Shown here: positions 44,604 to 52,978 of the stretch, piece after piece
How positions within the stretch are numbered: position 1 is the first letter of the stretch
How the letters are laid out: every line of letters starts with the position of its first letter
Source of the DNA: Planococcus kocurii
GTDB lineage: Bacteria; Bacillota; Bacilli; Bacillales_A; Planococcaceae
Assembly (NCBI RefSeq): GCF_001465835.2
Contig: NZ_CP013661.2
Coordinates: 2,472,501 to 2,536,500, forward strand
Length of the DNA: 64,000 bases
Direction: 5' to 3'
Program-made: the position numbers and the translations under genes
Notes under the pieces: model-generated
The model's input: the letters and a program-made list of their open reading frames with translations, nothing else
What the model was told of the DNA's origin: nothing
Database searches by the model: none

Positions 44604-44672
44604 TTGGAAGAAATCGCCCCAAGTGGACGCTTTCGGGCCCGCAGGAGTCGCCACCTTCCGCTCTTTCTTCTA
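44604..44672. repeat. Short GC-rich hairpin repeat, element A
   Basis: GAAGAAA / TTTCTTC ends enclose a segment with GACGCTTTCGGGCCCGCAGG, which resembles the complement of one arm of element B. It looks like a remnant, in opposite orientation, of the same repeat family. Confidence 0.55.
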
Positions 44673-44727
44673 GGAGTCATATTAAATAAATAAAAGTTCT
44701 AATATTTAACTGCCATTAAGATATGGA

Positions 44728-44833
44728 GCAAAACAATGGAGACTCCAGCGGGATAGCGAAGTGCCGAAATCCACTCGGGCGTTAAGCCCGAGTTAGTTCG
44801 GCGCAAGCCCGCAGGAAAGCGGAATTGTTTTGC
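44728..44833. repeat. Intact 106-nt Bacillaceae-style hairpin repeat, element B
   Basis: Outer arms GCAAAACAAT / ATTGTTTTGC are perfect; inside them come GCGGG..CCCGC, GCCGAA / TTCGGC and CTCGGGC-GTTAA-GCCCGAG. The phrase GGAGACTCCAGCGGGA is, from memory, typical of an interspersed repeat common in Bacillaceae. It sits 52 bases before galU and may fold in the transcript and act as an attenuator. Confidence 0.75.
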
Positions 44834-44884
44834 GGAATATCGACTATAAAATTAAAAATTTCAACCAAACGAGGAGACAAGCCT

Positions 44885-45757
44885 ATGAAAAAAGTAAGGA
44901 AAGCGATTATTCCCGCTGCTGGATTAGGTACGCGTTTTTTACCAGCAACAAAAGCGATGCCAAAAGAAATGCTGCCGATTGTAGACAAACCGACCATTCA
45001 ATACATTGTGGAAGAAGCAATTGCTTCGGGTATTGAAGACATTATTATCGTGACGGGAAAAGACAAACGGGCAATTGAAGATCATTTTGATTCGGCTCCT
45101 TTTCTGGAAGCGCGTCTTGAGGAATCCGAAAAGTTTGAATTGCTGAATGCCGTTCAGTTATCCAGCAAAGTGGATATTCACTATATCCGTCAAAAATCAC
45201 CTCTGGGTCTTGGTCATGCAGTTTGGACTGCACGGAAATTTATCGGCGATGAACCTTTTGCTGTGTTGCTCGGCGATGATATTATTCAATCAGAAGTTCC
45301 AGGACTTCAGCAGTTGATGGCGCAATACAACAAAACGCAGTCTTCGGTCATTGGTGTTATGGAAGTTCCAGAAGAAGAAACCTATCGTTACGGTATTATG
45401 GATCCGTCCACAGTAGAAGGGCGGCTATACAAAGCCAATAAATTCGTCGAAAAACCACGAGCGGGTACGGCTCCCTCCAATTTAGCCATTATTGGGCGTT
45501 ACGTCTTCACTCCAGAAATTTTCGGGTTTTTAGATAAGATGAAAGTCGGCGCGAACGGAGAAATCCAACTAACCGATGCCATTGAACAATTAAACGCAGT
45601 GCAAGATGTTTACGGATACGCGTTCGAAGGAAAGCGTTATGACGTAGGAGAAAAACGTGGATTTGTTGAAACAACACTGGAATTTGCTTTGGCACGTCCA
45701 GAACTTCGTGAAGATTTACTGAATTTCATGAAACGGAAACTAGAAGAATACAAGTAA
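44885..45757 (+). CDS. galU: UTP-glucose-1-phosphate uridylyltransferase GalU
   Basis: A 290-residue cytosolic enzyme making UDP-glucose from UTP and glucose-1-phosphate. The N-terminus [40 protein letters not shown] is the nucleotide-binding signature; [10 protein letters not shown] and FVEKPR are also typical. Length normal. GAGGAG lies 8 bases before the ATG; an in-frame codon at 44825 lies in the repeat and has no site. Supplies UDP-Glc for envelope glycans; followed after 22 bases by a glycosyltransferase gene. Confidence 0.95.
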   Translation: MKKVRKAIIPAAGLGTRFLPATKAMPKEMLPIVDKPTIQYIVEEAIASGIEDIIIVTGKDKRAIEDHFDSAPFLEARLEESEKFELLNAVQLSSKVDIHYIRQKSPLGLGHAVWTARKFIGDEPFAVLLGDDIIQSEVPGLQQLMAQYNKTQSSVIGVMEVPEEETYRYGIMDPSTVEGRLYKANKFVEKPRAGTAPSNLAIIGRYVFTPEIFGFLDKMKVGANGEIQLTDAIEQLNAVQDVYGYAFEGKRYDVGEKRGFVETTLEFALARPELREDLLNFMKRKLEEYK

Positions 45758-45779
45758 AGTTCGAAAGGAAGGCCTATCT

Positions 45780-46895
45780 TTGAAAATTTTGCTCGTATCA
45801 AACATGTACCCTTCAGAAGAATTTCCGAGCTTCGGCGTTTTTGTAAAAAACACCGAAGCCATTTTAACGGATGAAGGATTTATTGTAGACAAAGCGGTTG
45901 TAACAAAGTCCATTAAAAAATCACAAAAAATAGCGGCTTATCTTGGCCATTATGCTAACGTTCTTCGGAAAGGGCTAACAGGTAACTACGATGCGATTTA
46001 TGTGCATTATGCAGCTCACAATGCTTTTCCGCTTTTACTATTGAAAAAACTAAAGCCATCTGTCAAAATTATGACAAATGTTCATGGCAGTGACGTGGTT
46101 CCGGAAGTAGCCTCTCAAGAAAAATTCCAACCTTATGTTAAAAAGCTATTGCAGCAATCCACGATGATTATTACGCCATCACATTATTACAAAGAGCTTG
46201 TTCACGAGAAATATGCCGTTACGACACCGATTGAAATTTTTCCGTCAGGTGGCGTAAACTCAGCAGTCTTTTATCCGAATCCCGGTGCACGACAACGCCA
46301 GCTAGAACAATTAGCATTAGATTCGACGATGCGTTATTTTGGTTACGTTGGACGGATGGATGTCGGCAAAGGCTGGGACCATTTACTAAAAGGGTTTTCT
46401 GCTTTTCTTGAGCAGAATCCAGCTGAAAAAAGCAAAACACGGTTAATCATGGTTGGTTCAGGCAAAGACGACGATGCATTTTTTCAAATGAGATCAGATC
46501 TCGGCTTAGACGACATAGTGGTGCATTTTCCGTTGATGAAACACCAAGATTTAGCGGCCATTTATAACATCATTGAACTTTTCATATTCCCGACGACGAG
46601 AAAAGGGGAAAGTCTCGGATTGGTTGGTCTCGAAGCAATGGCTTGTGGCACACCGATTCTAGCAAGCCGAATTGGTGGCATACTGGACTATGTCCAAGAT
46701 GGTGCCAACAGCTGGTTATTTACTGCTGGTGAGTGGGAAGATTTGGTTAAACAGTTGGAGCTGTATAACCAATTAACAATGGAAGAAAAGCAACAAATCG
46801 CTAAAGCTGCCTATGAAACAGCGCAAAATTATGATCAGCGAAAGATTCAATCGAAACTTTCTGCGATATTTCATAAATTAGAGCTAACTAAATGA
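45780..46895 (+). CDS. GT4-family glycosyltransferase
   Basis: A 371-residue GT-B glycosyltransferase. Acceptor half: MKILLVSNMYPSEEFPSFGVFVKN and NVHGSDVVPE; donor half: RYFGYVGRMDVGKGWDHLL, LIMVGSGKDDD and the EX7E-type ESLGLVGLEAMACGTPILAS. TTG start with AAAGGAAGG 7 bases upstream. It lies between galU and a polymerase-like membrane protein, in what appears to be an operon for a surface glycan. The sugar it transfers is unknown. Confidence 0.88.
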   Translation: MKILLVSNMYPSEEFPSFGVFVKNTEAILTDEGFIVDKAVVTKSIKKSQKIAAYLGHYANVLRKGLTGNYDAIYVHYAAHNAFPLLLLKKLKPSVKIMTNVHGSDVVPEVASQEKFQPYVKKLLQQSTMIITPSHYYKELVHEKYAVTTPIEIFPSGGVNSAVFYPNPGARQRQLEQLALDSTMRYFGYVGRMDVGKGWDHLLKGFSAFLEQNPAEKSKTRLIMVGSGKDDDAFFQMRSDLGLDDIVVHFPLMKHQDLAAIYNIIELFIFPTTRKGESLGLVGLEAMACGTPILASRIGGILDYVQDGANSWLFTAGEWEDLVKQLELYNQLTMEEKQQIAKAAYETAQNYDQRKIQSKLSAIFHKLELTK

Positions 46896-46909
46896 AAGAG
46901 GATTTAACT

Positions 46910-48310
46910 ATGGACTCTAAAAAAATTCTACTATTTTTTATCGCATTTATTGCCGTACAACCGATCATCGATATTTTAACGACGGCTTCTATTTTTATGG
47001 TAGATACAAGTCTAACTGTAGGAGTACTTCTTCGAACGGCATATATGGCGTTAGCGATCGTATTTCTTTTGTGGATGGCAAGGACCAGCAAAAACAGCCG
47101 TCTTTTTACTGGGTATTTAATCGGTTTAGCGTTGCTAATTGGTATTAACATCGTCAGTAATCTTCAACTTAAAGACCCTTATTATTTGTTCCAGGAACTT
47201 AAGTTTTTCAACAAAGCTATTTATTTCCACATCGTCTTATTTGGGTTGTTAGTTGTTTACCGTCAGCTGAAAGATAAAAAGTACGACATCGCTAGTCAAA
47301 CGACCAAGTATTTATGGGTTGCTGGACTATTCATTGGTGTTATTTTTATCGTTGCCCAATTGACGGGTACGAGTTTGTCTAATTATTCGCATACGAAAAC
47401 GGGATTTACAGGTTGGTTTTATGCCGGTAATGAAATAGGTGCCATCATGGCAATTATTTTGCCTATCATGGCTTTGTATGCAATTGAGAAAACCGATGAC
47501 TGGAAAAAATCTTGGTCGTGGATCCCTTTTATCCTGTTAGCTGTTGGCATGCTAGCGTTAGGAACAAAAGTGGGCTATGGCGGCATTATTATTGTCTTAT
47601 TATCAGTTGTGATCGGTAGTTTACTCATGCTCGCTATGAAAAAACGCACGGCGACCATTAAAATTAATTTGCTCATTGCGACGTTCTTAACCGTTGTCTT
47701 AATTGCGGTGACGCCGGTCACGCCGGTGTTCGGCAACATGTTCGCTCACATCACTTCTCTCGGCATCAATTTCGGAGAACCAGTTGACCGTCCTGGAGAT
47801 GAAGTGTTAGTAGAAGGTGACGAAGGATTTGAAGAACAACAAGAAGAGGAAGAAGATACCGGAATAACAAGTGCACAAGTACAGAATTTAGTGTTTAGTT
47901 CGCGTGAAACCTATGCACAATTTATGAAGGAAGATTTTCAAGATTCGCCGATGATGCAGCAATTATTCGGTTTAGGCTTTGCAGGGAATTATGAAACGCC
48001 AGCCCCTGGCAAGTCGCCAACGATGATCGAAATGGACTTTCATGACTGGTTTTATTCGTTCGGTTGGGTGACCTTCATTTATATGATGATTCCGTTCGTT
48101 TGGTTTACCGGTAAATTCCTGCTTCACTTTTTGTTCAATATCAAAACCCATTTTACCTATTTTTATATTTTGTACGGCGTTGCCTTTCTTCTTGGCATCG
48201 GCATTGCGTACACTGCGGGACATGTATTAACGGCACCTGCTGTTTCAATTTATGTCGCAGCAATTTTGGCCATGTTAGTCGTAAATGAAGATTTGCTCGA
48301 ATCAAAATAA
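46910..48310 (+). CDS. O-antigen ligase/polymerase-like membrane protein
   Basis: A 466-residue protein with about 10-12 membrane helices, a Wzy/WaaL-type O-antigen ligase candidate (MDSKKILLFFIAFIAVQPIIDILTTASIF; FTGWFYAGNEIGAIMAIILPI). The large loop before the last helices holds an unusual acidic run (GDEGFEEQQEEEEDTG). Such proteins polymerise or ligate lipid-linked glycans outside the membrane. The ATG at 46910 has GAGG 8 bases upstream; an ATG at 46892 overlaps the previous stop by four bases and is the alternative. A strong terminator follows, ending the locus. Confidence 0.8.
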   Translation: MDSKKILLFFIAFIAVQPIIDILTTASIFMVDTSLTVGVLLRTAYMALAIVFLLWMARTSKNSRLFTGYLIGLALLIGINIVSNLQLKDPYYLFQELKFFNKAIYFHIVLFGLLVVYRQLKDKKYDIASQTTKYLWVAGLFIGVIFIVAQLTGTSLSNYSHTKTGFTGWFYAGNEIGAIMAIILPIMALYAIEKTDDWKKSWSWIPFILLAVGMLALGTKVGYGGIIIVLLSVVIGSLLMLAMKKRTATIKINLLIATFLTVVLIAVTPVTPVFGNMFAHITSLGINFGEPVDRPGDEVLVEGDEGFEEQQEEEEDTGITSAQVQNLVFSSRETYAQFMKEDFQDSPMMQQLFGLGFAGNYETPAPGKSPTMIEMDFHDWFYSFGWVTFIYMMIPFVWFTGKFLLHFLFNIKTHFTYFYILYGVAFLLGIGIAYTAGHVLTAPAVSIYVAAILAMLVVNEDLLESK

Positions 48311-48325
48311 CCAATCGTAAGTTTT

Positions 48326-48373
48326 GCCCCGAAAGGTAGCGTTGTAATGACGCGGTCTTTCGGGGCTTTTTTT
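48326..48373 (+). terminator. Terminator ending the glycan locus
   Basis: GCCCCGAAAG / CTTTCGGGGC with a 21-nt loop and seven T residues. Confidence 0.93.
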
Positions 48374-48710
48374 ATGAAGCGCAATTGCAAGTTTAAAAAC
48401 AAGGCTAAACAAGGGAGAGGGGAGGTCCTTACTAGGAGAGGGTACAAAGACTAGTTGAATTTGAAGAAACTTTTTATTGAAACTAGTTAAGAAAAGAGGT
48501 GGTAAGTAAAAAGTCTTTGTTTTATTCGACAGAAATAGGAGTTAAAAGTTTTAAATTATTATTTTAATAAATATTTGTTATTTTAGATGAGGTTTAAAAA
48601 GATGGATTCCAACAAAAAATCATTTTTATTGGAATTGTATGATAAATGGGTTGATTATCTAGGTACTAATTGCCATTTTAAGGTTTCAATATTTAGAGAA
48701 TCGTATTAAA

Positions 48711-48738
48711 TGTAATTCTTTTGTATTATTTTTGTAAG
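48711..48738 (+). promoter_or_regulatory. Three phased TGTAA-type half-sites upstream of the S-layer gene
   Basis: TGTAAT-N5-TGTATT-N5-TGTAAG, an exact 11-base period. It resembles WalR boxes but the second and third sites each break the consensus once. It may be an operator or chance in AT-rich DNA. Confidence 0.35.
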
Positions 48739-48775
48739 TATTAGTAAATTTTTTGATATATTATTACATTAGTGG

Positions 48776-48803
48776 TTGATTAAACTTAATTCTTTGGTAA
48801 ACT
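48776..48803 (+). promoter_or_regulatory. Candidate promoter in the S-layer gene leader
   Basis: TTGATT and TAAACT are separated by 16 bases, about 190 bases upstream of the S-layer start; a second candidate (TTGTAA..TATATT, 19-base spacer) lies 45 bases before. The 678-base gap from 48311 to 48988 holds no gene and suggests a long leader, usual for S-layer genes. Confidence 0.35.
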
Positions 48804-48988
48804 AAGTAAGAGTTTAGTTATCTGTACAAAAACTTTCATCTGATCCACAAGAGGTAGGACCTTTGCTTCGTTCATAAGACGTTGTTAATCTACAAATAGT
48901 GGAAATGTGATGGTAAAACGGATAATTGAATTGAGTTATATGACTCAATATAGTTATAGCACCACAAACCCAAGGAGGAATTACATTA

Positions 48989-51439
48989 ATGGCTTACCAA
49001 CCAAAAAATTACAAGAAATTCGTAGCAACTGCAGCAACGGCTACTTTAGTAGCAACGGCAATCGCTCCAGCAGCATTCGCAGACCAAGCTTCAACTTCAG
49101 CTTTCACTGATGTGGGAGATCGTTATACAGACGCAGTTGATTACGTAGTATCTGGCGGAATTGCAATCGGTATTACTCCGACTCAATTCGGTGTTAGCGC
49201 TTCAATCACTCGTGGCGATGCAGCGATCATGATCGCTACTGCAGCAGGTTTGATGAACGAAAAAGCTCCAGCTTCAGGTTTCTCTGACGTTCCTAAACGT
49301 GGTGCGGTTGCAGTCAACTCTCTTAAAGAAGCAGGAATCATCAACGGCGTTTCAGCTACAAAATTCGGCTGGGATCAAACAATCACTCGTGGACAAGCAG
49401 CATTCATGCTTGCACAAGCTTATGACCTAAAAGACGGCGACGTTTCTAAATTAAACTTTACTGACGTTGGTTCAAAACACCGTTTCGCAACTGAAGTTGC
49501 ATCATTAGTTGAAAACAAAATCACTGATGGCGAAACTGCAACTAAGTTCGGAATCGAATCATCAATCAAACGTGGAGATTTCGCAATCTTCCTTCATAGA
49601 TTACATGAGTTAACTAAAGCTCCTATGGCACCTACAGTATCATCTGTGACTGGTCTTAACACTAACCAGGTTCAAGTTAACTTCAACACAACTTTGAACG
49701 CTGATGATAAAGTTGCTGGAGATGCAACTGAAGTTGCAAACTATAAATTAGGTTCAGCAACTCCAACTAAAGCAGAATTGTCAACTGACAAGCGTTCAGT
49801 AGTCTTAACTTTTGCAGCATCAGTTGAAGGCAAAGATCAAGTGCTTGTAGTTGAGCCAACTGCTACAAACGTAAAAGACACAGACGGTAAATGGGTAAAC
49901 ACTGAGAAATTTAGCGGCGTATTCACTTATACGGATACTGTTAAACCAGTTATCACTAGCACTGTTTACGAAAACGGTAAAATTACTTTGACTTTCTCTG
50001 AAGACCTTGGAACAAACCCAACGGTAATCCGTGTAAACGGTGAGCCAGTTACAGGTACGACTACTGGAAACAAAGTTGTAATCTCTAAATCATTAAACGC
50101 TAGCCAAACAGCTACTCTTTACGTTGCAGGAGCTAAAGATACGTCTAAAGCTGCCAACGAAATGGTTATCTACAATGGTTCTGTAACTGCTCCATCAGCA
50201 GATATGGAAAAACCACGCGTAACAAGTGTACAAGTAGTTGATCAAAAAACTGCTAAAGTTACGTTGAGCGAAGATATTGTTGAAGACAACGTATCTGTTA
50301 AATTGCAACAAGGTGGAACACAAACTACAGCTACTTTAGTTCGTGATACTACTGACACAACTGGCAAAACGTATTTGTTAAATGTAGGGGAATTATTCCC
50401 AGCAGGTTCTACAGCAACTTCACAAACTTTCACTTTGTACGCTGAAGCTGGAGTTATGACAGATCTTGCTGCAAACAAAAACGAATTTTACAGTACTTCA
50501 GTAACTTTCGCTAAAGACTTGACTGCACCAACACTTTCTTCTACACGTGTTTCTGCTGAAAACGAAAAATTAGAATTCACTTTCAACGAGAAACTTGTTG
50601 TTGCAGGTTCTGATAGCCAAATCACTATCCGCAACTCACAAGGTGTAAACTTCACAGCTGTTGATGCAGAATCTATGCTGAAAACTGATGACGCTTCTAC
50701 TTACTTAGTAGATTTCAAATCAACTACAGCAGCTTTGGACGCTGGAACTTACACGGTAACATTCCCAGCTGGATTCTTCACAGATGTACAAGGGAACAAA
50801 TCTGCAGCAGTTTCATCAACAATCACTGTACCTGGAACTCCAGCAGCAGTTGATAACAAGAAACCAACTGCTTCAGTAGTTACTACAGGCACTAACGAAT
50901 TCACTGTTTCTTACAGCGAAGAAGTTGCTGCTAACGGAATCAGCCTTTCAAGCTACCGTCTAGACGGACAAGCTTTACCTGCTGGAACGGACATCTACTT
51001 CACTGGTACTGACAAAATGACAGCAGTAATCAAATTGCCTGCTGGATCTGTAAACATCGGTAACCAAACAGCTGGTACTCCAGCAGTATTAACAGTATTG
51101 AACACTACTGACAAAGCAGGAAACGTAATTGTTACTGCTAACTCTGAAGTAACAATCAAAGACAACACACCTGCAAAAATCACTTCAGTACAAACTGCTG
51201 GTGACGTTGTAGTTGTAACATTTGATGAAGTTATCTCAATTCCTAACGTTGATGCAAACTCTGTATTCGATGTTAAGGTTGGATCAACTGAAGCAAATGC
51301 TGGTAATTTGGTAGTTGTTGACGGTAACGAAACTCAAGTAAGATTCACGCTTGATACAGCTCCAACTGGTACAGTAAGTGCTACAGTTAAAGCTGGACAA
51401 ACTGAATTGGTTGACAGAAACGGCGTTCTTGTAAAATAA
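48989..51439 (+). CDS. Major S-layer protein with three SLH motifs
   Basis: An 816-residue exported protein, probably the main S-layer subunit. Signal peptide to AFA (residue 31), three SLH motifs (about 36-210; TRGD, TRGQ, KRGD), then repeated Ig-like/SbsA-type beta domains with VTLSEDIVED, FTFNEKLVV, VSYSEEVAAN, VTFDEVISI. Codon use is strongly biased (GCT/GCA, ACT/ACA, GTA/GTT, few rare codons), unlike neighbours, as expected for very high expression. AAGGAGG lies 10 bases before the ATG; a long leader precedes it. The strong terminator downstream agrees. Confidence 0.9.
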   Translation: MAYQPKNYKKFVATAATATLVATAIAPAAFADQASTSAFTDVGDRYTDAVDYVVSGGIAIGITPTQFGVSASITRGDAAIMIATAAGLMNEKAPASGFSDVPKRGAVAVNSLKEAGIINGVSATKFGWDQTITRGQAAFMLAQAYDLKDGDVSKLNFTDVGSKHRFATEVASLVENKITDGETATKFGIESSIKRGDFAIFLHRLHELTKAPMAPTVSSVTGLNTNQVQVNFNTTLNADDKVAGDATEVANYKLGSATPTKAELSTDKRSVVLTFAASVEGKDQVLVVEPTATNVKDTDGKWVNTEKFSGVFTYTDTVKPVITSTVYENGKITLTFSEDLGTNPTVIRVNGEPVTGTTTGNKVVISKSLNASQTATLYVAGAKDTSKAANEMVIYNGSVTAPSADMEKPRVTSVQVVDQKTAKVTLSEDIVEDNVSVKLQQGGTQTTATLVRDTTDTTGKTYLLNVGELFPAGSTATSQTFTLYAEAGVMTDLAANKNEFYSTSVTFAKDLTAPTLSSTRVSAENEKLEFTFNEKLVVAGSDSQITIRNSQGVNFTAVDAESMLKTDDASTYLVDFKSTTAALDAGTYTVTFPAGFFTDVQGNKSAAVSSTITVPGTPAAVDNKKPTASVVTTGTNEFTVSYSEEVAANGISLSSYRLDGQALPAGTDIYFTGTDKMTAVIKLPAGSVNIGNQTAGTPAVLTVLNTTDKAGNVIVTANSEVTIKDNTPAKITSVQTAGDVVVVTFDEVISIPNVDANSVFDVKVGSTEANAGNLVVVDGNETQVRFTLDTAPTGTVSATVKAGQTELVDRNGVLVK

Positions 51440-51473
51440 TTGAACGTTAGTTGAGCGCTTTGTGCTCATAATA

Positions 51474-51513
51474 AAAAAAGTGATACCAGGCTAATACCTG
51501 GTATCACTTTTTT
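51474..51513 (+). terminator. Strong terminator after the S-layer gene
   Basis: AAAAAAGTGATACCAGG / CCTGGTATCACTTTTTT with a 6-nt loop. Confidence 0.95.
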
Positions 51514-51515
51514 GC

Positions 51516-51557
51516 TATTTGGTGCCTGGCACGCACGAAATTCACACACAATTCAAT
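51516..51557 (+). repeat. REP-like palindromic element 1
   Basis: Core ATTTGGTGCC-T-GGCAC, then a tail with AATTC and CAATTC downstream. The outer arms do not pair. The first 16 bases (ATTTGGTGCCTGGCAC) are identical to the reverse complement of element 5. Confidence 0.75.
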
Positions 51558-51603
51558 AAATGGTAAGATACGTATAAAAGAGTGGAAGAAAGGTGAAAAT
51601 CAC

Positions 51604-52944
51604 ATGAGGTTTCCTCAAAAATGTAACGCTGCCGTTATCTTTACGGGACTGCTGTCAATACTCTTGTTTTTTTCGACGATAACTACGTCGGCTAGTGCCG
51701 CTGCGCCACTAAAAGATGTGGCTACAACGCATTGGGCTTATCAAGACATTCAGTCGCTGCTCGGAAAAAACGTCTTGACTGGCTATTCGAATGGAACGTT
51801 CAAACCAGAACAAGACGTGACGCGTGCACAAGCGGCGAAAATTATTGCACTGGCTGCGGGTATTGAGCCGCTCAATCCGAAAACAGCGAGTTATCCTGAT
51901 GTGGCGACGGGTCACTGGGCATTTGGTTATATTGAAGCATTGAAAAAAGAAGGTGTTATTCATGGCAAAGGCAATGGGCTGTATGCTCCGGATGACAAGT
52001 TAACGCGTGGACAAATGGCCAAGATTTTGACAGAAGGTTTTGATCTTGTTGGGCACTCCGCGAATTTCTTTACCGACGTGACCACAACAGATTGGATGTT
52101 TACGTATGTCTTAGCACTGCGTGATAACGGCATTACGGTTGGGTATCCGGAAGACAATACCTACCGGCCAAACGGCATCGTCACACGTGCGCAAATGGCT
52201 GCGTTTGCCAATCGCGCGATGGAATGGAAAGCTCTTCAACAACCAGCACTTCCGAGTAAAGTTATTGGATTTGGAGACAGCAATACGTCAGGTTCTTATT
52301 TACCGAAAGAATTTCCCGACTACCCGAATCACAATTGGCCAACGTTAGCAGGAATCACCAATGCCGGTGTCAGTGGCAATACGACAGCAATTGCCTTGAA
52401 AAGATTCAAACAAGACGTGTTGGATCAACAGCCATCTACGGTCGTCATGATGTTCGGGTTGAACGACGCATTAATGCGTGCAGATACGAAACAACCACAA
52501 GTCAGTAAGGAGCAATTTGAAAAAAATATCTCGCAAATGACAACGCAAATGGTGGCAAAAGGCATAACGGTTGTTTTGATGACCAATTTGCCCGTCAATG
52601 AACGTGTGTACTACCAGTCTCAAGCAGCGCAAAACCCAGGTATTGAAAAACTCTATGCCAGTAAGGGGGGCCTTCATGCGTGGCAAGACAGCTACAATGA
52701 TATTATTCGCAAAGTCGCTGAACAACAAGGTGTTGAACTCATCGATAATTATGCCAACGCGGTGCAAAAAGCAGGAGGCGCAACAGACACTGATCTTGCA
52801 AGCAGCGGATTAGTCGATCCACTTCTCGGATTTCATTGGACGCCGCGCGGGCATATGATGGTGGCGCATTCCGTAAATGTGTGGGTGCCAGGCACCCACA
52901 CAACTCTCGCGCAATTCAACAACAAAACCCCCACAAGCCGGTAA
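51604..52944 (+). CDS. SLH-anchored SGNH/GDSL hydrolase
   Basis: A 446-residue exported esterase-like protein. Signal peptide to ASA (about residue 32), three SLH motifs (about 36-205; TRAQ, TRGQ, TRAQ), then an SGNH hydrolase: Ser in GFGDSNTSG, Gly in GVSGNTT, Asn in FGLNDALM and His in FHWTPRGHMM (the Asp lies five residues before the His, not the usual three). It may deacetylate wall glycans. The last ~21 residues (from VWVPGTHTT) are encoded by a REP element and the terminator arm, so the native C-terminus was probably replaced. AAAGGTG lies before the ATG. Confidence 0.88.
   Translation: MRFPQKCNAAVIFTGLLSILLFFSTITTSASAAAPLKDVATTHWAYQDIQSLLGKNVLTGYSNGTFKPEQDVTRAQAAKIIALAAGIEPLNPKTASYPDVATGHWAFGYIEALKKEGVIHGKGNGLYAPDDKLTRGQMAKILTEGFDLVGHSANFFTDVTTTDWMFTYVLALRDNGITVGYPEDNTYRPNGIVTRAQMAAFANRAMEWKALQQPALPSKVIGFGDSNTSGSYLPKEFPDYPNHNWPTLAGITNAGVSGNTTAIALKRFKQDVLDQQPSTVVMMFGLNDALMRADTKQPQVSKEQFEKNISQMTTQMVAKGITVVLMTNLPVNERVYYQSQAAQNPGIEKLYASKGGLHAWQDSYNDIIRKVAEQQGVELIDNYANAVQKAGGATDTDLASSGLVDPLLGFHWTPRGHMMVAHSVNVWVPGTHTTLAQFNNKTPTSR
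52879..52917 (+). repeat. REP-like palindromic element 2
   Basis: Perfect 11-bp arms GTGTGGGTGCC-A-GGCACCCACAC followed by a tail AACTCTCGCGCAATTC. It lies in frame within the 3' end of the SGNH hydrolase gene. The 35 bases 52882-52916 are identical, inverted, to 54932-54966. Confidence 0.9.
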
Positions 52945-52962
52945 TTCGGCGTGTGGGGGTTT
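52925..52962. terminator. Bidirectional terminator overlapping the SGNH gene stop
   Basis: AAACCCCCACA-A-GCCG / CGGC-G-TGTGGGGGTTT with the stop codon TAA in the loop; between convergent genes. Confidence 0.88.
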
Positions 52963-52978
52963 AACTGTGGTTTTAGGG

